Shown one piece after another: positions 8,053 through 17,507 of a DNA stretch of 40,546 nt. Both the position numbers and the translations under genes were made by a program. Source of the DNA: Pseudoalteromonas rubra. GTDB taxonomy: Bacteria; Pseudomonadota; Gammaproteobacteria; Enterobacterales; Alteromonadaceae. How positions within the stretch are numbered: the stretch's first letter is position 1; every line of letters begins with the position of its first letter. The DNA lies in assembly GCF_005887115.1 (NCBI RefSeq), contig NZ_PNCJ01000006.1, positions 1 to 40,546 on the forward strand. Reading direction: 5' to 3'. The notes beneath the pieces were generated by a model that searched no databases, was not told the origin of the DNA, and worked only from the letters and a program-made list of their open reading frames with translations.

Positions 8053-9153
8053 TCAGTTGTTGAGCTCAGTGTCGACCGGCTGCTCTTCTAAATCCAGCTC
8101 GTCGATGAACTCACCCAGCTGTTGCTCCACTATGGTATTGGCATGGGCAAAGTAGGCAATATGGAACACCGCATCGCCTTCATTGACCAAAGGTAAAGAC
8201 TGTTGACCGATAATAATGCCGCTGCGTGGTGCCTGGATAGCCACTTCATTGCCACCCAGCGGATTACTGATATAGCCCAGCACCTGCTCTTTATTAACCC
8301 GCTCTCCCAGACCCACCATAGCGCGGACAATACCGTCTGTATGGGCACGTACCCAGCTGGTGGAATCCGCAATCACAGGTTCTGGAAGCTTTTTCGAGCG
8401 CCTACCTTTAAGTACCTTAAGCCGTCTGAGCACATTTTCAACGCCCTTTAACCCGGCAGCAATTGCCAGCGGGTCAAAGCGCAGTGCCTCACCCGCTTCG
8501 TAGGTGATAACGGGGATCCCAAGATTGCTGGCCTCGCTGCGTAACGAGCCGTTGCGCAGCGTTGCGTCGATCACCACGGGTGTACCAAAGGCTTTGGCAA
8601 TGTCTGCGGTTGCTTCGCACTTCAGATTGGCCCGGATCTGAGGCAAATTTGAGCGATGGATAGCACCCGTATGTAAATCAATGATATGCGTACATTTGCT
8701 GGCAACCCGTTTAAAGAACACATTGGCAACACGCGCTGCCAATGAGCCCCGCTCTGAACCCGGAAAGCAGCGGTTCAGATCTCGTCTGTCGGGCAAATAG
8801 CGTGACTTATGAATAAAACCAAATACATTCACTACCGGTACAGCAATCAGGGTTCCCCGCAGCGCTTTTGGATCAACTTTCGCTAAAAGCTGGCGCACTA
8901 TCTCTACGCCATTCAGCTCATCACCATGAATGGCGGCGCAAACCATCACCACAGGGCCTGCCTCTGCGCCATTGACCACTTCAATAGGAATGGTTAATGG
9001 AGAATGGGTATAGAGCTTGGCCACTTCCAGCGACAGGGTTTTGCGCTCAGCCACCTCAATGGGTGTATTTAGTAGTGTAAATACCTGGTTTTTTTTAGCC
9101 TTTGCCACGCGTTGCGGTCCTCTTACTGGCTGCATTCTTTTCCATAAACTCAA
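8053..9153 (-). CDS. M14-type zinc deacylase/carboxypeptidase (AstE/aspartoacylase family)
   Basis: This 366-residue protein belongs to the succinylglutamate desuccinylase/aspartoacylase family (PF04952), zinc enzymes of the M14 carboxypeptidase fold. The zinc ligands are His76 and Glu79 in [10 protein letters not shown] and His161 in IIDLHTG. The substrate-binding [10 protein letters not shown] lies at 123-132, and the probable catalytic Glu219 lies in TYEAGE. A C-terminal beta-rich domain (about 275-340, with [10 protein letters not shown]) resembles a lipoyl-like barrel. The start overlaps the end of rimK by 59 bases; an ATG at 9135 is an alternative. Being last in the rimB-rimK operon, it is not a catabolic AstE, since no other arginine-degradation gene is present. 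Removal of glutamates added by RimK is a plausible role, but this is inference. Confidence 0.88.
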   Translation of the reverse strand: MSLWKRMQPVRGPQRVAKAKKNQVFTLLNTPIEVAERKTLSLEVAKLYTHSPLTIPIEVVNGAEAGPVVMVCAAIHGDELNGVEIVRQLLAKVDPKALRGTLIAVPVVNVFGFIHKSRYLPDRRDLNRCFPGSERGSLAARVANVFFKRVASKCTHIIDLHTGAIHRSNLPQIRANLKCEATADIAKAFGTPVVIDATLRNGSLRSEASNLGIPVITYEAGEALRFDPLAIAAGLKGVENVLRRLKVLKGRRSKKLPEPVIADSTSWVRAHTDGIVRAMVGLGERVNKEQVLGYISNPLGGNEVAIQAPRSGIIIGQQSLPLVNEGDAVFHIAYFAHANTIVEQQLGEFIDELDLEEQPVDTELNN

Positions 9154-10000
9154 TGATCATACCGGCAATGTCCTTTCCGGTTGCTTTTTCTATGCCTTCA
9201 AGGCCAGGCGACGAGTTTACTTCCATCACCAGTGGCCCACGTTCTGAGCGCAGCAGGTCAACACCGGCTACATTCAGGCCCATTGCTTTAGCCGCAGCAA
9301 CAGCAGTTTTGCGCTCTTCCGGGGTAATGCGGATCAGGCTGGCACTGCCGCCGCGATGTAGGTTAGAGCGAAACTCACCTTCCTGCGCCTGGCGTTTCAT
9401 CGCAGCTATCACCTTATCCCCAATCACAAAGCAGCGAATGTCCGCGCCGCCGGCTTCTTTAATGTATTCCTGCACCATGATGTTGGCTTTCAGGCCCATA
9501 AAGGCCTCAATCACACTTTCTGCCGCTTTACGTGTTTCCGCAAGGACTACACCAATGCCCTGGGTGCCTTCGAGCAGTTTGATCACCACAGGTGCTCCGC
9601 CAACCATATCTAGCAAGTCTTTCACATCATCAGGTTTGTTAGCAAAGCCAGTGATTGGCATGCCAACCCCTTTGCGGGATAACAGCTGCAATGAGCGCAG
9701 CTTGTCACGCGAGCGGGTAATGGCCACCGACTCGTTTAACGGATAAATGCCCATCATTTCAAACTGACGTAACACGGCACAACCATAAAACGTGACCGAG
9801 GCACCAATTCTTGGCACCACGGCATCAACATCCACTATTTTATCGCCTTTAAAGTGAATTTCTGGCTCATTAGAGTTGATGTTCATATAGCAGCGCAGCA
9901 CATCCAGCACCACAGGCTCATGGCCGCGCTCCTTTGCCGCTTCTATCAAACGACGGGTCGAGTAAAGGTTTTTGTTCCGGGATAGAATGGCGATTTTCAT
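9095..10000 (-). CDS. rimK: Ribosomal protein S6 L-glutamate ligase RimK
   Basis: RimK is an ATP-grasp ligase that adds glutamates to the C-terminus of ribosomal protein S6. The sequence follows E. coli RimK closely from the start ([13 protein letters not shown]) through [20 protein letters not shown], the ATP-grasp core ([32 protein letters not shown]) and the metal-binding end [19 protein letters not shown]. The ATG at 10000 is preferred over an in-frame upstream ATG at 10018, because AAGGA lies six bases before it and it follows the rimB stop by a single base. The 301-residue length is usual for the family. It is translationally linked to rimB upstream and to the M14 enzyme downstream. Confidence 0.96.
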   Translation of the reverse strand: MKIAILSRNKNLYSTRRLIEAAKERGHEPVVLDVLRCYMNINSNEPEIHFKGDKIVDVDAVVPRIGASVTFYGCAVLRQFEMMGIYPLNESVAITRSRDKLRSLQLLSRKGVGMPITGFANKPDDVKDLLDMVGGAPVVIKLLEGTQGIGVVLAETRKAAESVIEAFMGLKANIMVQEYIKEAGGADIRCFVIGDKVIAAMKRQAQEGEFRSNLHRGGSASLIRITPEERKTAVAAAKAMGLNVAGVDLLRSERGPLVMEVNSSPGLEGIEKATGKDIAGMIIEFMEKNAASKRTATRGKG

Positions 10001-10001
10001 G

Positions 10002-10448
10002 TTAATTCCTTGCTTCAATTCTTTTTTTAGTCAAATAAGAGGCTGCGGGGTCTACACAGATCCGCCCCTCCATGGCTGTACGCCCCAGTAACATTCTAAA
10101 TTTCATGTTATCCCGGTTGGTCAGCGTGATCTCAATGGGCCAGCGCTCAGTGCCAATATGCAATGTCGATTGGATCACATAGCGAGATTCCTGATGGCCG
10201 CCCGAGTCTGTTACCGTGCGCACGTCGAGCACTGGCGCTTCACAGACCACTTCATAGTCGGTGTCTTTTTGTTTGGGATGCATCCAAAAACGGACCCAGG
10301 ATGCGCCTTCTTTTTCAAACTCTTCTACTTTGAAGGCATGCAAACAAGAAGTTCGGGCGCCGGTATCCACCTTAGCTTTGATCCTGTCTATACCCAGCTC
10401 AGGCAACGACAGCCATTCGCGCCATCCAACCTGTATTAAAGTCGACAT
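10002..10448 (-). CDS. rimB: RimB-like retropepsin-fold protease (PF05618)
   Basis: This 148-residue protein belongs to the family annotated as ATP-dependent zinc protease, whose fold is that of a retropepsin. The aspartic-protease signature is seen as [13 protein letters not shown] with Asp28, and the flap-end motif [10 protein letters not shown] occurs near residue 116. In Pseudomonas, RimB is encoded with RimK and modulates its glutamate ligase activity on S6; the same pairing is kept here. The start is fixed by AAGGAG seven or so bases upstream. It is the first gene of the three-gene operon, so the operon promoter should lie between 10449 and 10786. Confidence 0.88.
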   Translation of the reverse strand: MSTLIQVGWREWLSLPELGIDRIKAKVDTGARTSCLHAFKVEEFEKEGASWVRFWMHPKQKDTDYEVVCEAPVLDVRTVTDSGGHQESRYVIQSTLHIGTERWPIEITLTNRDNMKFRMLLGRTAMEGRICVDPAASYLTKKRIEARN

Positions 10449-10672
10449 TTTTGTGCTCCTTAAAAAAGCGCTTTATACCTTGCTCTTAAACAATAGACTA
10501 ACAAAATTTATTTATCCAAAGCAGCAAAGCTATTGATTGAAAAAATAAAATTTTGATCCACTGTAGCGAAGGCGTGGTGACTAAGCCAGCAAGCCCGACT
10601 CTGATTGATACTTTGTAATCTTTTGACTGTCATTTAATACAATGTTACTAAATAAACATAAAAATTTGAGCT

Positions 10673-10714
10673 GTTATAATTTATAACGAATTCGAATTTC
10701 GGATAGAATTATCC
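10673..10714. promoter_or_regulatory. Cluster of palindromes between rimB and the TonB-dependent receptor
   Basis: Three inverted repeats sit within 42 bases. GTTATAATTTATAAC (10673-10687) is perfectly symmetric about its central T, AATTCGAATT follows it, and GGATAGAATTATCC (10701-10714) has 5-bp arms. They lie 79-120 bases before the receptor start, where an operator would be placed. None is a good Fur box as I know it. The remainder of the 338-base divergent gap is AT-rich with nothing else recognised. Confidence 0.45.
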
Positions 10715-10792
10715 ACCTTTAGTATTGCCATCCTTTTCGTGGGCCAGACAAAAAAAGCCCGTACAGAAATCAACATATAATCAGGAATGACC

Positions 10793-13312
10793 ATGTTAAG
10801 ACCGAGTACTCTGGCAGCCAGCATCAGCTTGGTGCTGGGCGCCGCCGCTTCGTTTCACACTAGCGCAGAACAAAGCCAGGCACCTAAGGCCAGTAACACC
10901 ACAGAAGTGATTGAAATCACAGGTACCCGACGCAGCCTGCGCAGCGTTGCTGAAAGCACGGTACCGGTCGATGTTATCAGCCTGGACGAAATCACCAGTT
11001 CAGGTCAGCTTGAACTCAGCCAGGTTTTGACAACGCTGGTACCAAGCTTCAACTTTCCGAACTCGCAGCTGGCCGACGGCACCGATCATGCACGCCCGGC
11101 AGTATTGCGCGGACTGGCGCCCGACCATACTTTAGTGCTTATCAATGGTAAGCGCCGCCATGCCAGTGCCCTGCTGAACCTGAATGGCACGGTTGGTCGT
11201 GGCTCAACAGCGGTTGACTTGAACACCATCCCGACCGCGGCTATCAAGCGCATAGAAGTATTACGTGATGGCGCGGCAGCGCAATACGGCTCAGACGCCA
11301 TTGCCGGTGTGATCAACATTGTGCTGAACGATGCCGATGAAGGCGGCAACCTGTCGGTCACTTATGGTGAGTACGACACGCAAATGGCGGGTTCTGCACA
11401 GCTGTTGCGTACCTATGAAGATGCCGAGGGTAACCTGGCGTTTGACAAAGGCGCAGATCGCGAACTGAACGATGGCGGCACCACGACTGTTAGCGGCAAT
11501 ATCGGCTTTGAGCTTGGCGACAAGGGCTTTATCAACGTGGCTGCTGAGCTGCGTAACAAGCAACCGACCAACCGCTCAGGCATCGATGAGCGCGAGCAGT
11601 ATGCCCGTGATGAAAACGGCAAGCTGGACCCTCGTGAGTTTACCGCAGAGCGTTATAATCACAGATTTGGTAAGGCCGACATTGAAGACTTTGCGCTGTT
11701 TTACAACGCAGGCTACGCACTGGCCTCAGACTTAGATTTGTACTCATTCGGCAGCTTCTCAAGCCGCGACGGCAACTCAGGCGGTTTCTTCCGTCGTCCT
11801 CAGGATGGCCGTAATATCCCCGAAGTTTACCCGGATGGCTTTTTACCGCAAATAGACACCGAAGTGCGCGACTACAGCTTTGCTGTGGGTGCCAAAGGGG
11901 ATGCCGGTGACTGGCAGTACGATGTCAGCACCAATTATGGCCTGAACGACTTTGGTTTTGGTGTATCGAACAGTCTGAATACCTCTATGGGTGCAAGCAG
12001 CCCGACTGAGTTCGATAACGGCGCTCTGGTTTACAGTCAGTTGCTGGTCAATGCAGAAGCCAAAACAGAACTGGACTTAGGACTGTACGACAGCGTGTTT
12101 GTTACGCTGGGCAGTGAATACCGCCGCGAGACTTATGAAATCCAGGCGGGCGAACTGGCGTCTTATCAGACGGTATTAGATGCGAACGGTCAGCCAGTTG
12201 CTGCCGGTGGCGCGCAGGTATTAGCTGGATTCTCGCCGGAAAGCGCGGTGGATGAGTCGCGCCACAATGTCGCGTTGTTTGCTGAGTTTGATACTTACCT
12301 GAACACCGACTGGAACCTGGTATTGGCGGCCCGCTATGAAGATTACAGCGATTTTGGTTCAACCCTGACCGGTAAGCTTGCAACCCGCTATGTAGTGAAC
12401 GACCAGCTGTCGCTGCGCGGTGCACTGAGCACAGGCTTCCGCGCGCCTTCTCTGGCTCAGACTTCATATAAGTCGATTGCTACCGTATTTGAAGACGGCG
12501 TGCCGAATGAAGTTGGTCTGTATCCGGTCGACACCCCTGCGGCAGCGGCACTGGGTGCCAAGCCACTGGAAGCCGAAGAGTCTGTTAACCTGACAGCCGG
12601 ATTCATTTATACGCAAGATGCTTTCAGCCTGACACTGGATGCGTATCGCATTGATATTGACGACCGCATTGTGATGTCTGAAAACCTCAGCGGCGACGCG
12701 GTTGAGCAGATCCTGCAACAGGCCGGCGAATTTAATGTACAGCGTGTTCGTTACTTTACCAATGCGATTGACTCGCGCACTCAGGGTGTAGACATTGTTG
12801 CAACCTATCGCTTTGATTTGGCGGACTATGGCGACTTAAACCTCAGTGCTGCCCTGAACCTCAACGATACCGAGGTGACAAATGTCAAAGCCAATCCGGC
12901 TGAGCTGGCTGCGCTTGGCGAAAGCTACCAGTACTTTGCTCGTCGTGAAATTGAACGCTTTGAGTCAGGTACACCGGATAACAAATGGAACCTGGTGGCA
13001 AATTGGCAACGTGAACAATGGCAGGTCATGGTCAAAGCAACCCGCTACGGTGAAGTAACCGATCCTTCCAGCACGGTAGAGAAAGACGAAGTACTGGCAG
13101 CCAAATGGATCACCGACCTGGAAGTGGCTTACAAAGTGAATGAACAATGGCGTATCGCGCTTGGCGCGAATAACCTGTTTGATCAGTATCCTCAGGATAC
13201 CGTCAGCAACATTGGTTTCAGTAATTTTAACCAGATCTTCCCTTACTCTGCGTTTTCTGCTTACAGCACAGATGGCCGCTTTGTGTACGGTAAGGTGTCG
13301 TTTAACTTCTAA
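10793..13312 (+). CDS. TonB-dependent outer-membrane receptor
   Basis: This is an outer-membrane active transporter that takes up an unknown ligand with energy from TonB-ExbBD. A signal peptide covers roughly residues 1-25. A TonB-box-like segment VIEITGTRRSLRSVAE is followed by the plug domain (about 50-170) with the typical LRGLAPDHTLVLINGKRRHA and IEVLRDGAAAQYGSDAIAGV. The remainder is the 22-stranded barrel, and the protein ends in Phe as barrel proteins do. The ATG at 10793 is chosen because AGGA lies six bases before it; an ATG six bases upstream abuts the binding site. No siderophore, B12 or glycan genes are adjacent. A palindrome cluster upstream suggests dedicated regulation. Confidence 0.93.
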   Translation: MLRPSTLAASISLVLGAAASFHTSAEQSQAPKASNTTEVIEITGTRRSLRSVAESTVPVDVISLDEITSSGQLELSQVLTTLVPSFNFPNSQLADGTDHARPAVLRGLAPDHTLVLINGKRRHASALLNLNGTVGRGSTAVDLNTIPTAAIKRIEVLRDGAAAQYGSDAIAGVINIVLNDADEGGNLSVTYGEYDTQMAGSAQLLRTYEDAEGNLAFDKGADRELNDGGTTTVSGNIGFELGDKGFINVAAELRNKQPTNRSGIDEREQYARDENGKLDPREFTAERYNHRFGKADIEDFALFYNAGYALASDLDLYSFGSFSSRDGNSGGFFRRPQDGRNIPEVYPDGFLPQIDTEVRDYSFAVGAKGDAGDWQYDVSTNYGLNDFGFGVSNSLNTSMGASSPTEFDNGALVYSQLLVNAEAKTELDLGLYDSVFVTLGSEYRRETYEIQAGELASYQTVLDANGQPVAAGGAQVLAGFSPESAVDESRHNVALFAEFDTYLNTDWNLVLAARYEDYSDFGSTLTGKLATRYVVNDQLSLRGALSTGFRAPSLAQTSYKSIATVFEDGVPNEVGLYPVDTPAAAALGAKPLEAEESVNLTAGFIYTQDAFSLTLDAYRIDIDDRIVMSENLSGDAVEQILQQAGEFNVQRVRYFTNAIDSRTQGVDIVATYRFDLADYGDLNLSAALNLNDTEVTNVKANPAELAALGESYQYFARREIERFESGTPDNKWNLVANWQREQWQVMVKATRYGEVTDPSSTVEKDEVLAAKWITDLEVAYKVNEQWRIALGANNLFDQYPQDTVSNIGFSNFNQIFPYSAFSAYSTDGRFVYGKVSFNF

Positions 13313-13326
13313 TTTCGTACCGAACT

Positions 13327-13356
13327 CCTCAGCAGCTGCAAGCTCAGCTGCTGGGG
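13327..13356 (+). terminator. Strong hairpin after the TonB-dependent receptor
   Basis: CAGCAGCTG (13330-13338) pairs perfectly with CAGCTGCTG (13345-13353) across a six-base loop, and three further pairs, one of them G-U, extend it. It lies 15 bases after the stop. No U-run follows, so it is terminator-like or mRNA-protective. Confidence 0.5.
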
Positions 13357-13538
13357 TATACACTTGTCAATTTAACCCCTCATTGTCCTTCTCTGCATGT
13401 TATACCCTGAGAATTTAACAGTTCATACCTGCGTTAGGCTCCACTCAAAAAGTTGCTCTTTAACCTGAAGATTACTTGATTGACACAACCAAGAAAAAAA
13501 CAAAATACTAACATCTTTAACACAAAAGGAGTTAGTAC

Positions 13539-14057
13539 ATGTTTACAAAAAAACACATATCTTCATTGTGCCTGGTATCTGCGTCTGTCTTATGGACGAG
13601 TGCTTCGGCAGCCAATACTCAACCTGATAACCTGCTATACCCTACCATCTCGGTATCTACCGAAGAAATTTCACCTAGCAACGTTGAAGGCCCGATTACA
13701 GTCAATGGCGGTGCCTGGGCAAGCAGTGGGTATGGACCAACATTAAGGAATACGGGCCTATATTACACGCTGGACCTTCCCGTTGTTGGTTCTGTGCCTT
13801 TTGGCTCAAAGATTACGTCTGTGAATTATTCGTGGAGCTATTCATATGTACCACCAGGTATGTTGGTATACCTGTGCCTTAATTCAACGAATAACTGTGT
13901 CAACGTCAGTGCCAGCAAATCAGGCCGACTCACTAACTTCAATGATCAGGCTGCTAATAAGAAATTTATCTTCGCATTTGGTGTCCGTGGCAATGGCAGC
14001 GTGCTGTCACCAGCTGCTTACGGTCAGCGTAGTCAAGTTATCGTCAATTATAATTAG
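13539..14057 (+). CDS. Secreted FlhE-like protein
   Basis: This 172-residue protein has a clear signal peptide (cleavage after the ASA near residue 24). From about residue 57 it follows the FlhE family: GGAWASSGYGPTLRN, then PVVGSVPFGSKITSV, PPGMLVYLCLNSTNNC with the conserved Cys pair Cys113/Cys120, and the family ending SQVIVNYN. In enterobacteria FlhE is a periplasmic accessory of the flagellar export gate, linked to proton leakage. Here no flagellar gene is nearby, and about 30 extra residues lie between the signal peptide and the domain. AAGGAG lies 11 bases upstream of the ATG. The family link is from memory of the enterobacterial sequence, so function is uncertain. Confidence 0.75.
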   Translation: MFTKKHISSLCLVSASVLWTSASAANTQPDNLLYPTISVSTEEISPSNVEGPITVNGGAWASSGYGPTLRNTGLYYTLDLPVVGSVPFGSKITSVNYSWSYSYVPPGMLVYLCLNSTNNCVNVSASKSGRLTNFNDQAANKKFIFAFGVRGNGSVLSPAAYGQRSQVIVNYN

Positions 14058-14066
14058 CAATAAGCG

Positions 14067-14090
14067 ATAGGCCTTCGAAAGAAGGCCTAT
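14067..14090. terminator. Bidirectional terminator between convergent genes
   Basis: ATAGGCCTTC (14067-14076) pairs perfectly with GAAGGCCTAT (14081-14090) over a GAAA loop. It sits between the convergent FlhE-like gene and the following minus-strand gene, and can serve both. Confidence 0.8.
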
Positions 14091-14095
14091 AAACA

Positions 14096-14563
14096 TCACG
14101 CATACTCATTAACACTTAACATGCCGGCTTTTGCCTGATAGTCCATAGGCAGCGTTTTATTAAACGCAATCATTTCGTTATAAATATCAGCATCAGAGGC
14201 GCCCTCACCTTTCATTCGATTGAACAATGCAATACGTTGCTCTGTTACTTTCGCAGCAATTCGGTCAAACTCGACAGACTGATCGGCCCACTTTTTGTGT
14301 GCAACGGGATCAGTCAATGGTGGCGCCTCGTCGAGGTTTACCGTCATTTTGTTAGGGATAAAAGTGATTGCTTCTGCCATTTCTCTTGCAAATACAGGGT
14401 CAGATTCAACGTCATCCCGAAAAGAATCCCATGTATGCTTCACGCCCGTGGAGCTGGCTTGTATAGATTGGTTACTTACATCAGCTACCGTGTTGGTAGT
14501 CTTTACGGAAGCATACTGCGAGACTGGGCTCACTGCGCTCTGGACCGAGGTGTTTAAAATCAT
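14096..14563 (-). CDS. Unknown 155-residue protein
   Basis: I do not recognise this protein. It has no signal peptide or membrane helix. The first 40 residues are rich in Ser, Val, Thr, Gln and Asn (MILNTSVQSAVSPVSQYASV) and look disordered. The rest is helical and charged (about residues 44-155), with FAREMAEAITFIPNK and RIAALFNRM-like amphipathic stretches. AAGGAG sits eight bases upstream of the ATG. A Ser/Thr/Asn-rich start resembles substrates of flagellar or other type III export, which is notable beside an FlhE-like gene, but this is only a composition argument. Confidence 0.75.
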   Translation of the reverse strand: MILNTSVQSAVSPVSQYASVKTTNTVADVSNQSIQASSTGVKHTWDSFRDDVESDPVFAREMAEAITFIPNKMTVNLDEAPPLTDPVAHKKWADQSVEFDRIAAKVTEQRIALFNRMKGEGASDADIYNEMIAFNKTLPMDYQAKAGMLSVNEYA

Positions 14564-14781
14564 AATTCGTCTCCTTGTGAATGTTTTGTTACTTAAGCAA
14601 AACCTACGCCACTTCTAAATACCCTTTAAATTTAGAGAATTACCCAGACACATTGCCCGTAGTTGCAATGAGATGCCGCATTATGGCGTCAAATTGCCGC
14701 ACTAAACCTATCACTGATTGCCTTTGCGCAATATGTACAATACTCGTGTTTGTTGTAACAACCTCCTTACACGCTCTGATA

Positions 14782-14815
14782 AAGCAAAAAGCCCACGACT
14801 GCGGGCTTTTTGCTT
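14782..14815 (-). terminator. Terminator of the M24 peptidase gene
   Basis: A perfect 13-bp stem (14782-14794 with 14803-14815) has a GCCC core flanked by an A-run and a T-run and an eight-base loop. It lies 14 bases after the minus-strand stop of the M24 gene. The stretch 14564-14781 should carry the promoter of the gene at 14096; no clear promoter motif was found. Confidence 0.85.
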
Positions 14816-14828
14816 CACCAATAGAACT

Positions 14829-16181
14829 TTATCTGATCACGTGCCATTGTGTCTGACGACCTGCCAGATACCAGACCTGCTTACCATCAAATACCGCATC
14901 TTGCTCCAGCTTGATTTGGATCCATTGGTTATCCCACTCCGGAAGCTGCGTCTTTATGTTGCCCTCAATGGCATAGACTGTATTTGGGTGCAGCTTCCAG
15001 TCTCCCTGTACCGGTGTGGGCCCCTGATTGTCCCACATACCTATGGTTGGCCCTGGCGCATGGCCGACAAAGCCTAGTGGGTGGGTATAAGTGCTACTGA
15101 CAATCCCGGCGGCTTTACTTTGTTTAATGGTATTGGCCAGGATCTCATTGCCCGTTAACCCTGATTTAAAGTTACTGGTTAAGATATCCTGCCAGCGATT
15201 TCCGGTCACCATAGCCTGTTTGAGGCCTTCAGGTACATCCTCCTCATGTAGCTTGAGCACGTACCCCATTTCTTGTGTATCCGTGCACTGATTCAGATAA
15301 CAAATCCCTACATCTGTATGAATAATATCTCCGGGCAAAATAGTGCGATTGTATTCACCTATAAAGACGTCTTCTTTGCTGGTTTTATCACCCTGGCGTT
15401 GAATATTCACGTACGGCTGAAACCAGGGTCTGAGTTGTAGTTCTTCAAAGCGTTCACGTAAATACCATTCAACATCTTTAGTGGTGGTCACCCCTGGTGT
15501 GATCACCTTATTGGAAAATGCTTCTGCAATCACACGACGTGCCAGAGTCACCACTTGAGGATATACGTTCAGTTCTTTTTGGCTGCGCGTTTCCAGCCAT
15601 CGGATCACCAGATCCTCAGCGCTCACCAGTCGCTCCTGGTATTTCCTCGGTAATACACTCAAAAGTTGCTTATGTAATCCAACACTCAGGCCATCGGCCA
15701 GTGCCCAATTTTCACTCACATTGATGCCGATCCGCTTCGGGTCTCGCTCAGCAATCACCTCAGCCAGGCGCTGCCACTGCTGAGCTTTTGTGCCCCCTTT
15801 CCATACCGTGGGATATAGGTCGCCAATGGGATAACGACTCACGCTAAAGCGTTCGATACTGCCATCAGATTGCTTTGAGAACACCAGCAAGGTAGTGCGA
15901 CGTGCCGCAAAAGTAGGCTGCGGAACCAGTGTATAAAACAGCTTGTCTTCGCCATATTCGCGGTTGATGACCAGCCACATATCCAGGTCCGCCTCACGCA
16001 TCAGCTCCGGCAGCAAATTATCCAGTCTGTCTAATACCATGTCATTTATCGGCTGAACACGTTCTCTGAATGACAGCACATCGGGTAAGGCTGTTATTTG
16101 CCTGCCTTGTGAATATTCCTTCGCTAATGATTGTGCACTGATCCCACACAAAATCAGTAATAAACCAAAAAGTCTTTGCAT
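14829..16181 (-). CDS. Exported M24-family metallopeptidase (Xaa-Pro aminopeptidase-like)
   Basis: This 450-residue protein has a signal peptide (about 1-20), an N-terminal creatinase-like domain and a C-terminal pita-bread M24 domain from about residue 205. The five metal ligands can be placed at Asp290 (HTDVGI), Asp301 (CTDTQEMGY), His374 (GFVGHAPGP), Glu406 (YAIEGNI) and Glu426 (IKLEQD). Family enzymes remove N-terminal residues next to proline or cleave dipeptides, so an extracytoplasmic role in peptide breakdown is likely. AGGG lies shortly upstream of the ATG. It is a single-gene unit with its own terminator. Confidence 0.9.
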   Translation of the reverse strand: MQRLFGLLLILCGISAQSLAKEYSQGRQITALPDVLSFRERVQPINDMVLDRLDNLLPELMREADLDMWLVINREYGEDKLFYTLVPQPTFAARRTTLLVFSKQSDGSIERFSVSRYPIGDLYPTVWKGGTKAQQWQRLAEVIAERDPKRIGINVSENWALADGLSVGLHKQLLSVLPRKYQERLVSAEDLVIRWLETRSQKELNVYPQVVTLARRVIAEAFSNKVITPGVTTTKDVEWYLRERFEELQLRPWFQPYVNIQRQGDKTSKEDVFIGEYNRTILPGDIIHTDVGICYLNQCTDTQEMGYVLKLHEEDVPEGLKQAMVTGNRWQDILTSNFKSGLTGNEILANTIKQSKAAGIVSSTYTHPLGFVGHAPGPTIGMWDNQGPTPVQGDWKLHPNTVYAIEGNIKTQLPEWDNQWIQIKLEQDAVFDGKQVWYLAGRQTQWHVIR

Positions 16182-16467
16182 AATTGCCCTGCTATTTATT
16201 GAGTTTCTATTAAGTTATGTTCGGCTACGCCGGGTCAAAACCTGTTCATTAGTCAGCGATTAACAATCATATTGCAGAGCTTATAGGTCAGCAATCCATT
16301 CGGGATGAGTGTCATATCGAAAGAAAACGACACAATGACTGGTATTTAGGCAGACGCAAAAATTCACAGGAAAATTGACAAGACAATGGGAGAAATTACC
16401 AGCAAGTTTGCCATACTGGTTGTGTATCTGTCTGTACACAAAGCAATAGTTAGTATATTACGCATGT

Positions 16468-16513
16468 ACTGAGCCCAAATATCATGACAAAAAACAAGAT
16501 ATTCAGGCTCAGT
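16468..16513 (-). terminator. Long imperfect hairpin downstream of the lipoprotein gene
   Basis: The 16-base arms 16468-16483 and 16498-16513 pair with two mismatches across a 14-base loop, a few bases after the stop of the lipoprotein gene. No U-run follows on the minus strand. The remaining part of the 340-base gap 16182-16521 holds no supported gene. Confidence 0.45.
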
Positions 16514-16521
16514 GCGCTCAG

Positions 16522-17229
16522 TTAATTGGTCTCGCGCAATATTTGTAGGTTGTCAGTCACTCCCCTGGCCATAGGGACCAGAAAGATTTGTGCTTCTTTT
16601 AGGCGCTGAGTTGGCACACCAAGAATGTACTGATCGCCAAATTGATACATTTTCTCTGACTCATAGCGCGTTGTCTGACGCCAGAACACCTCGCCTTTCT
16701 CATTATAACCATCAATTTGTAAGATTATCTCAGGTCTTAGCTCAATATAATTGGCGCTAACCGATTGTGCACCAACCGCTAAGTCTGAGCGCTCGGTATA
16801 GTAGATGGTCACGAACAGGTTAAGGTAAGGCCCTTCGAGCAGCGGATAGTCATATTCAACACTGACCAGCTCGTTATTATCGCCGTATTGCATGCTCACC
16901 TCTGACTCTGTGACTGGATTCAACGGCAACGCAGCACGTTGGCGAATACCATTCACTAAGGTCGTCTCAAACGTATGCAATTGCTCTGTCAATGCCTGCC
17001 TCTGAACCGGATCAAACACGTCCAGAATTTCCTGAACCCCTTTAATCACTTTGGTAAACTCGGCATACTCACCTGACAAGTTTTGTTCCGGATCTCTGAT
17101 AGGCGCAAACTCGACCTGCAGTGTACGTATATTGATTTTTCCCTGATAGTCATGTGTCAACGGTTTACTGGCGCAGCCCGCAACCAGAATCACAAAACCA
17201 AGCAAGAGGTGATGTGCTAGTGATTTCAT
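16522..17229 (-). CDS. Unknown lipoprotein
   Basis: A 235-residue protein with a lipoprotein signal peptide ending LVAGC (Cys19), so it is anchored to the inner or outer membrane. The mature part alternates beta-like stretches (ELVSVEYDYPLLEGPYLNLFVTIYY is split by short loops) with a helical part around residues 60-100. I recognise no domain or catalytic motif. A short GAG element precedes the ATG. It is separated by about 280 bases from the next minus-strand gene, so it is probably transcribed alone. The gap 17230-17507 holds nothing I can support. Confidence 0.8.
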   Translation of the reverse strand: MKSLAHHLLLGFVILVAGCASKPLTHDYQGKINIRTLQVEFAPIRDPEQNLSGEYAEFTKVIKGVQEILDVFDPVQRQALTEQLHTFETTLVNGIRQRAALPLNPVTESEVSMQYGDNNELVSVEYDYPLLEGPYLNLFVTIYYTERSDLAVGAQSVSANYIELRPEIILQIDGYNEKGEVFWRQTTRYESEKMYQFGDQYILGVPTQRLKEAQIFLVPMARGVTDNLQILRETN

Positions 17230-17507
17230 ATTGCTCTCATTATTTTTTGCTCCCTATTGTGGGCGTTTTCATATCTTCGGCGCCTCAGTAATTGGAGGTC
17301 GCCTGCGTTTTTCAAGGACTTATTCGAACCTGAAAGGCCATATTTGGCAATAATAACCTAATGGCAACAACCAACACTAGCGTATCATTGAATAACACTA
17401 GGGATACTACACTTAAGCAGCAGTAATATGTCAGCAGTCAATTCAGGCGACCTGCGACGTTTAATATGACAGGAAAACGACAAGACAGAGATCAAGTGAC
17501 ATTGACT

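Noticed and set aside
8053..9153. Arginine-catabolic succinylglutamate desuccinylase (astE)
   Set aside because: No other ast genes are present, and the gene is coupled to rimK instead.
11086..12718. Minus-strand frames opposite the TonB-dependent receptor
   Set aside because: They are shadows of a clear receptor gene; no motifs or start signals.
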